From assembly GCF_008763945.1 (NCBI RefSeq), contig NZ_VTQH01000001.1:1612110-1676109 (forward strand): a stretch of DNA of 64,000 nucleotides, given 5' to 3'. Position 1 is the stretch's first letter. Each line of letters opens with the position of its first letter. Made by a program: the position numbers and the translations under genes. This document shows positions 28,590 to 36,061 of the stretch, in pieces. This stretch comes from Microbacterium testaceum StLB037 (GTDB lineage Bacteria; Actinomycetota; Actinomycetes; Actinomycetales; Microbacteriaceae). The notes beneath the pieces were generated by a model, which saw only the letters and a program-made list of their open reading frames with translations, did not search any database and was not told where the DNA came from.

Positions 28590-29153
28590 CTAGAACGGGG
28601 AGGTTTGCGGTACCACGAAGGGCCAGCGCCAGGTGAGGGCGTCCAGCGCGTCATCGGAAAGACGCGGCATGATCAGCCCGAGACGTGCCCGGACCCGACC
28701 GAGAAGCCCATCGTCGGCGGGCGCGACCTCGTGGAACACGAGCAACGCGGACCCACGGACGATAGCGGCCAGTACCGGCTCGAGGGCTCGAAACTCCTTC
28801 GGGAATCGAGCCTCCGCACGGGTGACGTCGTCGATCGGTTCCGGCGTCACGCCCCACCCGGTGAAGAGCACGATCGCCTCATTCAGCTGCGCATCGTCGA
28901 CCGCCGGCGAGGACGTTATTCGCTGCTCGGGGAAACGCGCCTGCGCGTCAACGGCCGTAGCGGGGTTGTTGAACCTGCTGTTGCCGGTCCACCAGGTCTG
29001 GCAGTAGTCGCAGCGGTAGAGGAAATCGTCCGGTGACGTCGCGATGAGGAAGGTGGGCTGAGCCTCGCGCATCGCCAGGTCGAGGCACGCGGGGCACCCG
29101 AGGGGTCTCGATTCCACGGAGCCACGTCCGTGGGAGAAGAACGGGCGCATCAT
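28590..29153 (-). CDS. zinc-ribbon hypothetical protein in the toxin locus
   Basis: A 187-aa protein with two cysteine pairs, Cys20/Cys23 (GCPAC) and Cys48/Cys51 (RCDYC), fit to bind one zinc, followed by a C-terminal alpha/beta region ending in WRWPFVVP. Its ATG (29153) overlaps the stop of the preceding gene by TGA/ATG; a second ATG follows immediately at 29150. Function unknown; possibly an immunity or accessory protein. Confidence 0.65.
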   Translation of the reverse strand: MMRPFFSHGRGSVESRPLGCPACLDLAMREAQPTFLIATSPDDFLYRCDYCQTWWTGNSRFNNPATAVDAQARFPEQRITSSPAVDDAQLNEAIVLFTGWGVTPEPIDDVTRAEARFPKEFRALEPVLAAIVRGSALLVFHEVAPADDGLLGRVRARLGLIMPRLSDDALDALTWRWPFVVPQTSPF

Positions 29154-29767
29154 GACCGCCTTGCCGTGCGTGCGGGCAACTTCAACTCGCCGTCCCTTCG
29201 TTGGCGGACTTCCACTCGCGGAGTCGCTGCTCCATCCGCGCACGCTGTCGGTCGCCGCTCGCTAGCGCCTCCCGTTCGTCCGCGGCGGAGGAGGAGGGCG
29301 TTTCGCCCAGTCCACGCCCCGGCGCACGCCTCTTGCTCATCCGCGAATCGCATGTCCTGGCCGGTTGCATCCAGGACAGGGCGTGCGATGGTTCGGAGGT
29401 CGCCACGCATGACAGTCACCGTGCCATCGGGGTGCTGCACGAGGCAGGGAACCGTGGGAATGGGGCGTCCGTCGCGCGCCGTCGAGACGATGTAGGGAAC
29501 CGTCTCGGGTCCGACTCTCTCCCGGATGCGTGACTGCAGATGCTCGTAATCCATGACCCTCGCTCTGGCGGGTTCGGCGGGACCAGGCGCCCGCCGCGTG
29601 ACGACGATGCCCGGAAGCATGCTGTCTGCTTTTTCTGGAATGCTCGGCCGACGCCTGCAGTCACCCTCCGCCTGGCGACGGCGCAGGTTGTCCATGGCGG
29701 CTTGAGATTTCGCTCGATCCTCAGCGAACAGCCCGGGAGCTATTTCGTCGAAATCCTCCGTCGTCAC
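29150..29767 (-). CDS. fusion of duplicated linker module with a candidate immunity domain
   Basis: A 205-aa protein. Residues 1-60 are a near copy of the small protein at 30639-30866: both carry DEIAPGL, KSQAAMDNLRRRQAE and IPEKADSMLPGIVVTR. From about 65 a new domain begins (MDYEHLQSRIRERVG) with a predicted beta-rich core GTVTVMRGDLRTI and FADEQEACAGAW. The FxxExEAC pattern recurs in the neighbour encoded at 29764-30156, so the two may share an immunity-type fold (inference). GTG start at 29767 overlaps the upstream stop (GTGA). The last 45 residues are Arg-rich and of doubtful fold. Confidence 0.6.
   Translation of the reverse strand: MTTEDFDEIAPGLFAEDRAKSQAAMDNLRRRQAEGDCRRRPSIPEKADSMLPGIVVTRRAPGPAEPARARVMDYEHLQSRIRERVGPETVPYIVSTARDGRPIPTVPCLVQHPDGTVTVMRGDLRTIARPVLDATGQDMRFADEQEACAGAWTGRNALLLRRGRTGGASERRPTACADGAATPRVEVRQRRDGELKLPARTARRS
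29571..29756 (-). repeat. 186-bp direct repeat, copy A
   Basis: The segment 29571-29756 is a diverged, ungapped copy of 30679-30864, exactly 1,108 bp apart and in the same orientation. Both begin with ggttcggcgggacc and share runs such as gatgcccggaagcatgctgtc. Both encode the same protein module. Confidence 0.85.
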
Positions 29768-30156
29768 CGTCCCAGAACGCTCCGCAGTTTCGCGTCGAAG
29801 TCGCGAGTGATGCGGTCGGACTCCGCCTTCTCTGCAGGAGCGAGGTGCACCCCCGGGCGGTGACTCTGCCGCACCTGGTCGAGGATGAAGGCACACGCCT
29901 CGGACTCCGAAGAAAATCGTGAGAGTTCCGACCACTGTCCTCGATCGTGCACACCCACGATGAACGAGGACGGCCCGTCCTCCCGGAAGATCAGATCTCC
30001 CCTCACGGGGTCGCCATCGCCTACTCGTGGGTGCTGGGGACTTGAGACGGGAGCGGAGCCAAATTCTCCACGGAGTACATCACACAGGTCCTTTAAGGCG
30101 AGGTCTTGCATGCTCACGTGTGGGCGCTCCATCGTCTTTCTGCTCGCGTCACGCAT
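29764..30156 (-). CDS. candidate immunity protein in the ART toxin locus
   Basis: A 130-aa protein with a start region DLALKDLCDVLRGEFG, then a beta-rich core (GDLIFREDGPSSFIVGVHDRGQW) and an amphipathic helix (SSESEACAFILDQVRQ). Such compact proteins encoded right after a toxin module are usually immunity factors; this is context-based. The ATG at 30156 overlaps the stop of the orphan ART gene; ATGs at 30132 and 30111 are alternatives. Its stop overlaps the next GTG by 4 bp. Confidence 0.6.
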   Translation of the reverse strand: MRDASRKTMERPHVSMQDLALKDLCDVLRGEFGSAPVSSPQHPRVGDGDPVRGDLIFREDGPSSFIVGVHDRGQWSELSRFSSESEACAFILDQVRQSHRPGVHLAPAEKAESDRITRDFDAKLRSVLGR

Positions 30157-30646
30157 CGTCGAGAAAGAAGAGAGCCTCGACGAACTTGCCACGCGTGGTG
30201 ATGGGAACGTCCGGAGACTCCAGTCCGCTCTGGAGCATCTGCTGCACTTGCTCGACGAGCGCATCGAGCGTCGGGGGGAGAGACGCCGACGGATCCTGCT
30301 CGGCGAGTTGCTCGATGATCATGACCGGGCGGCCGTCCGGGAGCGAGGTTCGGGCCACCTCGAGGAGGACGACCTCGGGCGGGAGGACGATCTCCTGCTC
30401 GGCGGGGTTGGCCGAGAATGCAGTAATGTCGCGTCCCGTTCGACTGACGATGGCGGCAACGGCTGGCGTCGAAAAGTTTTCCGTCGCAATTCGCGGGTCC
30501 TTGCTCGTGGCGGTTAGGCCGCGTGTCCAGCGCGCAGGCTTGAGGGCAGGAATACCGGGTAGGCCATGAAAAACGACACCCGTGTGTGCGGGTAACCGCT
30601 CAAGCGCGCGAAGGAATGCAAGAGCAGCTTCAGCAGCGTCAACCAT
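30149..30646 (-). CDS. free-standing ADP-ribosyltransferase-like domain (His for catalytic Arg)
   Basis: A 165-aa protein that aligns by eye with the C-terminal toxin domain of the large gene upstream. RALERLPAHTGVVFHG matches the toxin's RALDRLPDHHGVVLRG; TATSKD at 45-50 matches its SFTSAD; the ExE motif is Glu83-Gln-Glu85 in PAEQEIVLPP. The Arg that starts the toxin's R-S-E triad (Arg365) is His27 here. It has no secretion domain of its own, and a helical tail follows residue 120. Roles may be inactive decoy or immunity, a displaced toxin tip, or an active enzyme of altered type. Confidence 0.65.
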   Translation of the reverse strand: MVDAAEAALAFLRALERLPAHTGVVFHGLPGIPALKPARWTRGLTATSKDPRIATENFSTPAVAAIVSRTGRDITAFSANPAEQEIVLPPEVVLLEVARTSLPDGRPVMIIEQLAEQDPSASLPPTLDALVEQVQQMLQSGLESPDVPITTRGKFVEALFFLDDA

Positions 30647-30866
30647 GCGCCGATTCTTCCGACTCGTCGCTTCCTACAGGTTCGGCGGGACCGGGAGCCG
30701 GTCGCGTCACGACGATGCCCGGAAGCATGCTGTCGGCCTTTTCTGGGATACTCGGCCGAATCCTGTAGTCATTTTCCGCCTGGCGGCGGCGAAGGTTGTC
30801 CATGGCGGCTTGAGATTTTACTCGATCTTCGGCCGACAGTCCTGGGGCAATCTCGTCGTAATCCAT
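30639..30866 (-). CDS. small linker-type protein after the toxin gene
   Basis: A 75-aa hydrophilic protein beginning DYDEIAPGL, with KSQAAMDNLRRRQAE and IPEKADSMLPGIVVTR, ending in an acidic, Gly/Ser-containing tail. Its ATG overlaps the toxin stop (TGATG), and its stop overlaps the start of the orphan ART gene. Almost the same sequence opens the protein encoded at 29150-29767. It may be a chaperone or immunity helper; no family known. Confidence 0.6.
   Translation of the reverse strand: MDYDEIAPGLSAEDRVKSQAAMDNLRRRQAENDYRIRPSIPEKADSMLPGIVVTRPAPGPAEPVGSDESEESAHG
30679..30864 (-). repeat. 186-bp direct repeat, copy B
   Basis: Partner of 29571-29756, same length and orientation. It covers most of the small linker-type gene that follows the toxin. 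Confidence 0.85.
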
Positions 30867-32236
30867 CACGGCACCTCCCGCATGTAAATCTGAATTTGGC
30901 CATTCGTCTCACTGCGACGGATTACCTCAAAGCTCGTTCCGGGCTTGAAGAGAACTTCATTCTCCTCGCCCGCAAATTGGCTGAGATGCTGAACGCTCTT
31001 GCCGTGTACCGATTCAATCTCATACTGCACCTGTCCAGCGAATGCGCGATCTATATCTGCGCTGGTGAAAGACTTATTCGTCACGATCTGGCCGGGCTGA
31101 TACGCATCGATATATGTCGCCCCGGGATCCAGCCTTTCTCCTCGTAGGACGACACCGTGATGGTCGGGGAGTCGATCCAACGCTCTGACTGCGCCTTCAA
31201 TCGTATTTTTCAGTTCTGGTGTCATCGGAATCTGTCCACGCAATGCCTTGTTGATATCCACATAGAGTGGCCCCGTGTAGTCTCGCAGCGCTTGCTCGTC
31301 AGCCGCGATTTGCTCAGGAGTGGCTTCGTCGAGGCGCGACGAAGTCTCCGTGTCGTCATCACCGCGACGCGCGGATGCGCCATCTGCATTGTTGCCACCG
31401 TGGGGTGGCGCGTCGTCCGCATGCGAGCCTGGGTTGCGAGACTCCGCGCTATCACGGAGATGAGGCGTTGGTGCCTCTGTAGCGCGGCGTGGGACGCGGC
31501 GGAACATTTCCTCTCCCCGGCTCATCAGCGCCCGCAGCTCGCTCAGCAGGTCGCCGAGCTTGCCGCACGAGCGCAGCAGGCCGGTGAGTTTGCCGCTAAT
31601 CTTGGCGGTCCAGCTCGCGACGCGGGAGGAGACCTGGGAGATGATCCAGGGGGTGGCGATGCCGACGGTGACGACGGCTTCGGTGGCCCACGAGATGGCG
31701 GATCCGACGAGCTGGGAGAGGATGTCGCGGACGAGGTCGTGGACGACCTGGACGATGGTCGAGGCGATCTGCAGGCCAGTGGCCATGGCCCCGGCCCACT
31801 GGCCCGAGGCGCGGATGTGGGCGGCGGCGTCGGTCTGGAAGCGGCGGTAGGCCTCGATGGCTTCGCCGGCCATGTCGTCGAGGTCGGTGACGACGCGGTC
31901 GAGGTAGTCAGCCGTGCTGTCGAGCTGGGTCTGGACGTTGGTCCACGTCTGCGAGAACCCGGCGACGGCGCCGGCGTCACCGGTCAGGTCGTTGAACCAG
32001 CCCTTGATGGGCTCGAAGTGGTCGATCAGCCAGCCGAGGCCGGCGGCGATGAGCGATCCGAGGGGGTCGATGGCGGTGGCGACGGTGTCGACGACCGTGC
32101 TGAACGCCGCAAGGCCCCCTTCGACCCAGTTGCCGGATTCGATGGCGTGGGCGAGCTGCGTCCCCGAGTCGAGGAGTCCCGCCCCGCTGAGGGGCGTCGC
32201 GGTGTCGACGGGACCTGCGACGAGGGCGTTGCTCAC
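30866..32236 (-). CDS. type VII secretion-type polymorphic toxin with C-terminal ADP-ribosyltransferase domain
   Basis: A 456-aa protein. Residues 1-250 are helical with hydrophobic stretches (160-205), like the N-terminal parts of actinobacterial ESX-exported toxins. Residues 250-315 are a polar, low-complexity linker. From 316 an ART fold shows Arg365 in GVVLRG, the Ser motif SFTS at 389-392 and the Glu-x-Glu pair 425/427 in GEENEVLFKPGTSFEV, the R-S-E layout of NAD:arginine transferases. The target is likely arginine on a host or rival protein. The linker and toxin tip are richer in A/T than the N-terminal half, as expected for exchanged toxin tips. GTG start overlaps the EspC-like stop (GTGA). 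Confidence 0.8.
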   Translation of the reverse strand: MSNALVAGPVDTATPLSGAGLLDSGTQLAHAIESGNWVEGGLAAFSTVVDTVATAIDPLGSLIAAGLGWLIDHFEPIKGWFNDLTGDAGAVAGFSQTWTNVQTQLDSTADYLDRVVTDLDDMAGEAIEAYRRFQTDAAAHIRASGQWAGAMATGLQIASTIVQVVHDLVRDILSQLVGSAISWATEAVVTVGIATPWIISQVSSRVASWTAKISGKLTGLLRSCGKLGDLLSELRALMSRGEEMFRRVPRRATEAPTPHLRDSAESRNPGSHADDAPPHGGNNADGASARRGDDDTETSSRLDEATPEQIAADEQALRDYTGPLYVDINKALRGQIPMTPELKNTIEGAVRALDRLPDHHGVVLRGERLDPGATYIDAYQPGQIVTNKSFTSADIDRAFAGQVQYEIESVHGKSVQHLSQFAGEENEVLFKPGTSFEVIRRSETNGQIQIYMREVP

Positions 32237-32547
32237 AGACCCGTCTCCAACGCGCGGATCGATTCGAGGACCTTCTGCTCGTACGCGTCCATATCGCTTC
32301 CGACGCCGACGATCTCGGTGGCGGAGCGGCGCACCATGTCTTCGGCGGCTCCGATCAGGGAACGGGCGGCGTCGGCCACCATCGTCGCGGGCGGCACGAG
32401 GAACGAACACAACACCCCGAACGCCTCGGCGTTCAACCCTCCGGAGGACCCGGCGTCACGGGCGACGGAGATGTCGGATGCCACGGCATTGAGCCGCGAG
32501 GCGTGCGAGCCGATCAGTTCGGAGTCGACGGCGATACGGTCGGCCAC
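32233..32547 (-). CDS. EspC/WXG-like type VII secretion partner
   Basis: A 104-aa all-helical protein without Cys-rich or membrane motifs except one Cys; the start MADRIAVDSELIGSHASRLNAVASDI and the spacing of helices resemble ESX secretion-associated EspC-family proteins. It immediately precedes the toxin with a 4-bp overlap, a position in which such proteins serve as secretion partners of the effector. The secretion machine itself (EccC and others) is not in the window. Confidence 0.72.
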   Translation of the reverse strand: MADRIAVDSELIGSHASRLNAVASDISVARDAGSSGGLNAEAFGVLCSFLVPPATMVADAARSLIGAAEDMVRRSATEIVGVGSDMDAYEQKVLESIRALETGL

Positions 32548-32552
32548 GCGCG

Positions 32553-32954
32553 TCAGACCCGGAAGCCCAGGGGCTGCGACGGCGGCTCACGATCGAGCTC
32601 ACCCGCGAGATGACCGACGATCGGAGAATCCGCGCCGAACGCGACCCGCGTGATCTCCAACGCCTGCTCACCCGCCAACACCTGAGCGCGCCCCGCAGTC
32701 TCGACGATCAGCCGCTCCAACGCGTCAGAACGCAGTTCGTAAGCGGCGTCGGCGAGACGGATGCCAGCCAGGCGCCCCGCCGCATCGACGGTCACCGTGA
32801 CCTCGCGGCGGGGCGACGTCGCCGATGCGCGAACAGCGTCGATGTCCGCCTGCACCTGCTGCGCTTGGGCGGCCCGCACCTGAGCCTCGGCCACCTGCTG
32901 CTCGATGCGGGCGATGGCCGCCTCGGCTTCACGAGAGGAGAAGAGGTCTGTCAC
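32553..32954 (-). CDS. YbaB/EbfC-family protein, first gene of the toxin operon
   Basis: A 133-aa protein with an N-terminal coiled coil (EAEAAIARIEQQVAEAQVRAAQAQQV) followed by a short beta region (REVTVTVDAAGRLAGIRL), the pattern of YbaB-type proteins found at the head of many actinobacterial ESX effector operons. The GTG at 32954 is 7 nt from a TACCAT box and appears leaderless. Only 5 nt separate it from the EspC-like gene. Confidence 0.75.
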   Translation of the reverse strand: MTDLFSSREAEAAIARIEQQVAEAQVRAAQAQQVQADIDAVRASATSPRREVTVTVDAAGRLAGIRLADAAYELRSDALERLIVETAGRAQVLAGEQALEITRVAFGADSPIVGHLAGELDREPPSQPLGFRV

Positions 32955-32961
32955 TCGGGTG

Positions 32962-32967
32962 ATGGTA
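32962..32967 (-). promoter_or_regulatory. -10 box (TACCAT), promoter of the toxin operon
   Basis: TACCAT on the minus strand with a 7-nt spacer to the GTG at 32954. It would drive all nine minus-strand genes down to 28303, which are joined by overlaps or gaps of no more than 17 nt. Confidence 0.5.
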
Positions 32968-33093
32968 GTCCCCGACCCCATGACCTGGGTCAAAGATGTG
33001 AGAACTTTCATTTTCGCGCCGTTCGTGCTGGCGCCGCCGGGGGAGGCGTCTCACCGACGGCGAGCACTCCGGATCGGGTGGAAGACTGAACGA

Positions 33094-34059
33094 ATGCTTC
33101 CTCCCCAGCCCCGTGTCGTCGTGCTCGCCGGTGGAGTCGGGGGGTCGAAGTTCACCCTCGGCGTCCGCGCCGCCCTCCGCCGTCTGGGTGCCCCCGAGGC
33201 CACGGTGATCGTCAACACGGGCGACGACCTGTGGCTCTCGGGCGTGCGGCTGCAGCCCGACGTCGACTCGATCACGTACGCCCTTGCAGGGGTGAACGAC
33301 ACCGAGCGCGGCTGGGGTCGGGCAGGCGACACCGAGCGCGTCAACGAAGAACTCCAGGCGTGGGGCGCGGGCTGGCCGTGGTTCACGCTCGGCGACCTCG
33401 ACCTGGGCACCCACCTCGCTCGCACGGGGTGGTTGCGCGATGGACTCACCCCGACCCAGGTGCTCGAACGCATGGCGCAGCGGTGGCCGCTCGGCATCCG
33501 GATGCTCCCCATGACCGACAGCGAGGTCGACACCCACGTGCTGCTCGAGGACGGCGGGCGTCTGCACTTCCAGGAGTGGTGGACGCGCCATCGCGCGAAG
33601 CTCACGCCTCGCGCCTTCGAGAACCCCGGGGTCGCGGATGCCGTGCCCGCCCCGGGCGTCGCCGAGGCGATCGCGGGGGCCGATGTCGTCCTGATCGCGC
33701 CGTCGAACCCGGTCGTGTCGATCGGTCCGATCCTGTCGGTTCCCGGTATTCGGGATGCCGTGCGGAAGACGTCGGCGAAGGTCGTCGGTGTCTCGCCGAT
33801 CATCGGTGGGCGGGTCGTGCGGGGCATGGCCGACGTGTGCCTGACCGCGATCGGGGTCGAGACCTCCGCCGCGGCCGTGGCTCGGCACTACGGCGCGCGG
33901 TCCGCGGGCGGTGTGCTCGATGCCTGGCTGCTGGCGGAGGAAGATGCGGCCGCGGCTACGGACGTTGAGATCGCCGGGCTCCGCGCGGTGGTCGCCCCGC
34001 TGTGGATGCGCGACGAGGAGACCTCCGCGGCGATTGCCGAGGTGGCGCTGCGCGCGTAG
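33094..34059 (+). CDS. cofD: 2-phospho-L-lactate transferase (F420 biosynthesis)
   Basis: Joins the FO chromophore to the phospholactyl (or phosphoenolpyruvyl) moiety in coenzyme F420 synthesis; FbiA/CofD, 321 aa. It begins VVVLAGGVGGSKFTLGV. Family motifs NTGDDLWLSGVRLQPDVDSI, WFTLGDLDLGTHLAR and LIAPSNPVVSIGPIL follow. A GAAGACT box six bases before the ATG suggests a leaderless start. It faces the toxin locus on one side and cofC on the other. Confidence 0.93.
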   Translation: MLPPQPRVVVLAGGVGGSKFTLGVRAALRRLGAPEATVIVNTGDDLWLSGVRLQPDVDSITYALAGVNDTERGWGRAGDTERVNEELQAWGAGWPWFTLGDLDLGTHLARTGWLRDGLTPTQVLERMAQRWPLGIRMLPMTDSEVDTHVLLEDGGRLHFQEWWTRHRAKLTPRAFENPGVADAVPAPGVAEAIAGADVVLIAPSNPVVSIGPILSVPGIRDAVRKTSAKVVGVSPIIGGRVVRGMADVCLTAIGVETSAAAVARHYGARSAGGVLDAWLLAEEDAAAATDVEIAGLRAVVAPLWMRDEETSAAIAEVALRA

Positions 34060-34078
34060 GGGGCGCGGGCTCTCAGGT

Positions 34079-34146
34079 CGGCGCGAAGCTCGCATCCTGG
34101 CATCCGGAATCTGCGAGAAACGTGCGTTTCTGCGACATTCGCGCCG
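34079..34146. repeat. 68-nt intergenic hairpin between cofD and cofC
   Basis: CGGCGCGAA (34079-34087) pairs with TTCGCGCCG (34138-34146). After a 2x2 internal loop TCGCA (34090-34094) pairs with TGCGA (34131-34135). Within it AGAAACG and CGTTTCT also form a small hairpin. Lies between convergent genes; could act as a two-way terminator though no T-tract is seen. Confidence 0.65.
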
Positions 34147-34199
34147 CGGCGCGGGGTCGTGCAGCGCGGCGGCACCGGTGGCCGCGGAGGCCGGAACCC

Positions 34200-34835
34200 T
34201 CAGGCCGCAGCCGCAGCCAGCACCGCCGACGTCCGCGGACCCACGCCCAGCGCCACGGCCTCGGACAGCTGGGCGGCGGTGTCGACGTCGCGGTGCAGCG
34301 TCGAGTCTCGAGCGACGCCTAGGTCGGTGCAGCCGAGGAGGCGGTGGCGCGCGGCGGAATCGGGGCCGAAGGCCGAGACCCACACGGCTCCGGCGCGAGC
34401 GGTGATGAGCGTGGAGCCGGTGCCCTCGGCATCCGGGACCAGACCTCGCTCGACGGATGCCGCGAGCTCGAGCGCGGCGTCGAGATCGGCGGGGCGCAGG
34501 GCGGGGACATCGCCCAGCAGCGCGGCGCGCGGGGTGCCGACACCCGCGGCGGCCGCGCCCCGGGCGATCGCGGCGTCGAGTCCGCGGGTGTCTCCTTCGG
34601 GGACGACCTCGACGGTGCGCGAGCGCCGGAACTCGGCGCGGACGCCCTCGTCGTCGGTGACCACGATGACACGCGACACCAGATCGGCCGCGGCCGCGGC
34701 GGCGATGGTGTCGAGCGCGATGGCGCGCGCGAGCGTCTCATGGTCGGTGCCGACGTCGGTGAGACGCGTCTTGCCGACCGCCGCGGGCTTCACCGGCACG
34801 ATGATGGTCCAGCCGGACGTGTCAGGGGTGCTCAT
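34200..34835 (-). CDS. cofC: 2-phospho-L-lactate/PEP guanylyltransferase (F420 biosynthesis)
   Basis: A 211-aa nucleotidyltransferase that activates the phospho-acid for CofD (CofC/FbiD). It shows IIVPVKPAAVGKTRL at the start, VIVVTDDEGVRAEF, GDTRGLDAAIARG, and ALLGDVPALRPADL, all typical of the family. Start at ATG 34835, seven bases from a CACAAT box. Single gene between two F420-related genes. Confidence 0.9.
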   Translation of the reverse strand: MSTPDTSGWTIIVPVKPAAVGKTRLTDVGTDHETLARAIALDTIAAAAAADLVSRVIVVTDDEGVRAEFRRSRTVEVVPEGDTRGLDAAIARGAAAAGVGTPRAALLGDVPALRPADLDAALELAASVERGLVPDAEGTGSTLITARAGAVWVSAFGPDSAARHRLLGCTDLGVARDSTLHRDVDTAAQLSEAVALGVGPRTSAVLAAAAA

Positions 34836-34935
34836 CGGTTCTATTGTGTGCCGGGCATCGGACATTCCCGTGCGGGGGTGGCGGGGAGCCGCGAAACGTG
34901 CAGGCGGCGCGGCGAGATGACCGGACCTCGCCGAG

Positions 34936-34967
34936 ATGACCCGGGATCAGAGCCAACCGCGGGTCAT
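34936..34967 (-). terminator. small inverted repeat after fgd
   Basis: ATGACCCG (34936-34943) and CGGGTCAT (34960-34967) pair perfectly with a 16-nt loop, 67 bp beyond the stop of fgd. CGAGATGACC also occurs as a direct repeat nearby (about 34915 and 34933). Weak terminator candidate; the 198-bp space from 34836 to 35033 holds no gene I can see. Confidence 0.4.
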
Positions 34968-35033
34968 GTCGACGAAGGCGCGTGATCTGGCCGCGCCGGG
35001 CGTCGGGCCCGACGCGTGCAGCCCCGCCCGGCC

Positions 35034-36044
35034 TCAGGCGAAGCGCTTGCGCAGGCGCGGCAGGATCTCGTCGCCGTACATGCGCAGGAACTCCTCCTGG
35101 TCGTGGCCGGGGTCGTGGAACACGAGGTGGCGGAAGCCGAGGTCGACGTACCGCGCGATGCGTTCGACGTGCTCGTCGGGATCGGTCGAGACGATGAAGC
35201 GCGAGGCCGCTCGCTCGATCGGCAGCTCGTTCGCGAGGCGCTGCATCTCGATCGGGTCGTGCACGCTCATCTTCTCTTCGGCGGTGAGCGCGAGGGGAGC
35301 CCAGAAGCGGGTCTTCTCCATCGCGGTGTCGTGGTCGGGGTGGTACGACACCTTCACCTCCATGAGGGTGTCGACGTCATCGCGCGAGCGACCGGCCTTC
35401 GACAGCCCGTCGTCGAGGGCGGGCAGCAGCTTCTCGGTGTACAGCTCGGGGTGCTTGCCGCTCGTGGTGATGTACCCCTCGGCGATGCGTCCGGCCAGGC
35501 GCGTGGCCGCGGGGCCCGACGCGCCGATGTAGATCGGCACCTTCTGCTCGGGGCGGTCGTAGATCGTGGCGTCTTTGACCGAGTAGTAGGTGCCCTCGTA
35601 GGTGACGCGCTCGCCGGCCCACAGCTCGTTGATGATCGTGATGGCCTCCTTCAGCCGCTGGAAGCGCTCGGGCGGTTCGGGCCACTCCAGCCCGAGGGTG
35701 ACCTCGTTGAGGGCCTCGCCGGTACCGACGCCGAGAACGACGCGACCCGGGTACATCACGCCGAGGGTCGCGAACACCTGAGCGATGACGCCCGGGTGGT
35801 AGCGGAAGGTCGGGGTGAGCACGCTGGTGCCGATGATGACGCGTTCGGTGCGCGCGCCCAGGGCGCCCAGCCAGGGGAGGGCGTTGGGAGCGTGGCCGCC
35901 GTCGTGCATCCACGGCTGCAGGTGGTCGGAGAGGAAGACCGAGTCGAAGCCGACCTCCTCGGCCAGGACGCCGAAGTCCAGCAACTCGTTGGGCCCGAAC
36001 TGCTCGCTCGAGGCCTTGTAGCCGAATCTCAGGGGAACGCTCAT
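35034..36044 (-). CDS. fgd: F420-dependent glucose-6-phosphate dehydrogenase
   Basis: Luciferase-like F420 enzyme of 336 aa, the same length as mycobacterial Fgd1. It shares FGYKASSEQFGPNEL at the start, SDHLQPWMHDGGHAP, GTSVLTPTFRYHP, GVGTGEALNE and TSGKHPELYTEKL, which form the F420 and glucose-6-phosphate sites. It reduces F420 to F420H2. GAGGAG site before the ATG. It lies 17 nt downstream of the monooxygenase gene in an operon with fbiC. Confidence 0.92.
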   Translation of the reverse strand: MSVPLRFGYKASSEQFGPNELLDFGVLAEEVGFDSVFLSDHLQPWMHDGGHAPNALPWLGALGARTERVIIGTSVLTPTFRYHPGVIAQVFATLGVMYPGRVVLGVGTGEALNEVTLGLEWPEPPERFQRLKEAITIINELWAGERVTYEGTYYSVKDATIYDRPEQKVPIYIGASGPAATRLAGRIAEGYITTSGKHPELYTEKLLPALDDGLSKAGRSRDDVDTLMEVKVSYHPDHDTAMEKTRFWAPLALTAEEKMSVHDPIEMQRLANELPIERAASRFIVSTDPDEHVERIARYVDLGFRHLVFHDPGHDQEEFLRMYGDEILPRLRKRFA

Positions 36045-36061
36045 CTGTGACTCCTCCAGTG

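Noticed and set aside
28303..32967. Prophage or plasmid insertion
   Set aside because: No integrase, att-like direct repeats, tRNA or phage structural genes at the borders; the content fits an ESX toxin locus.
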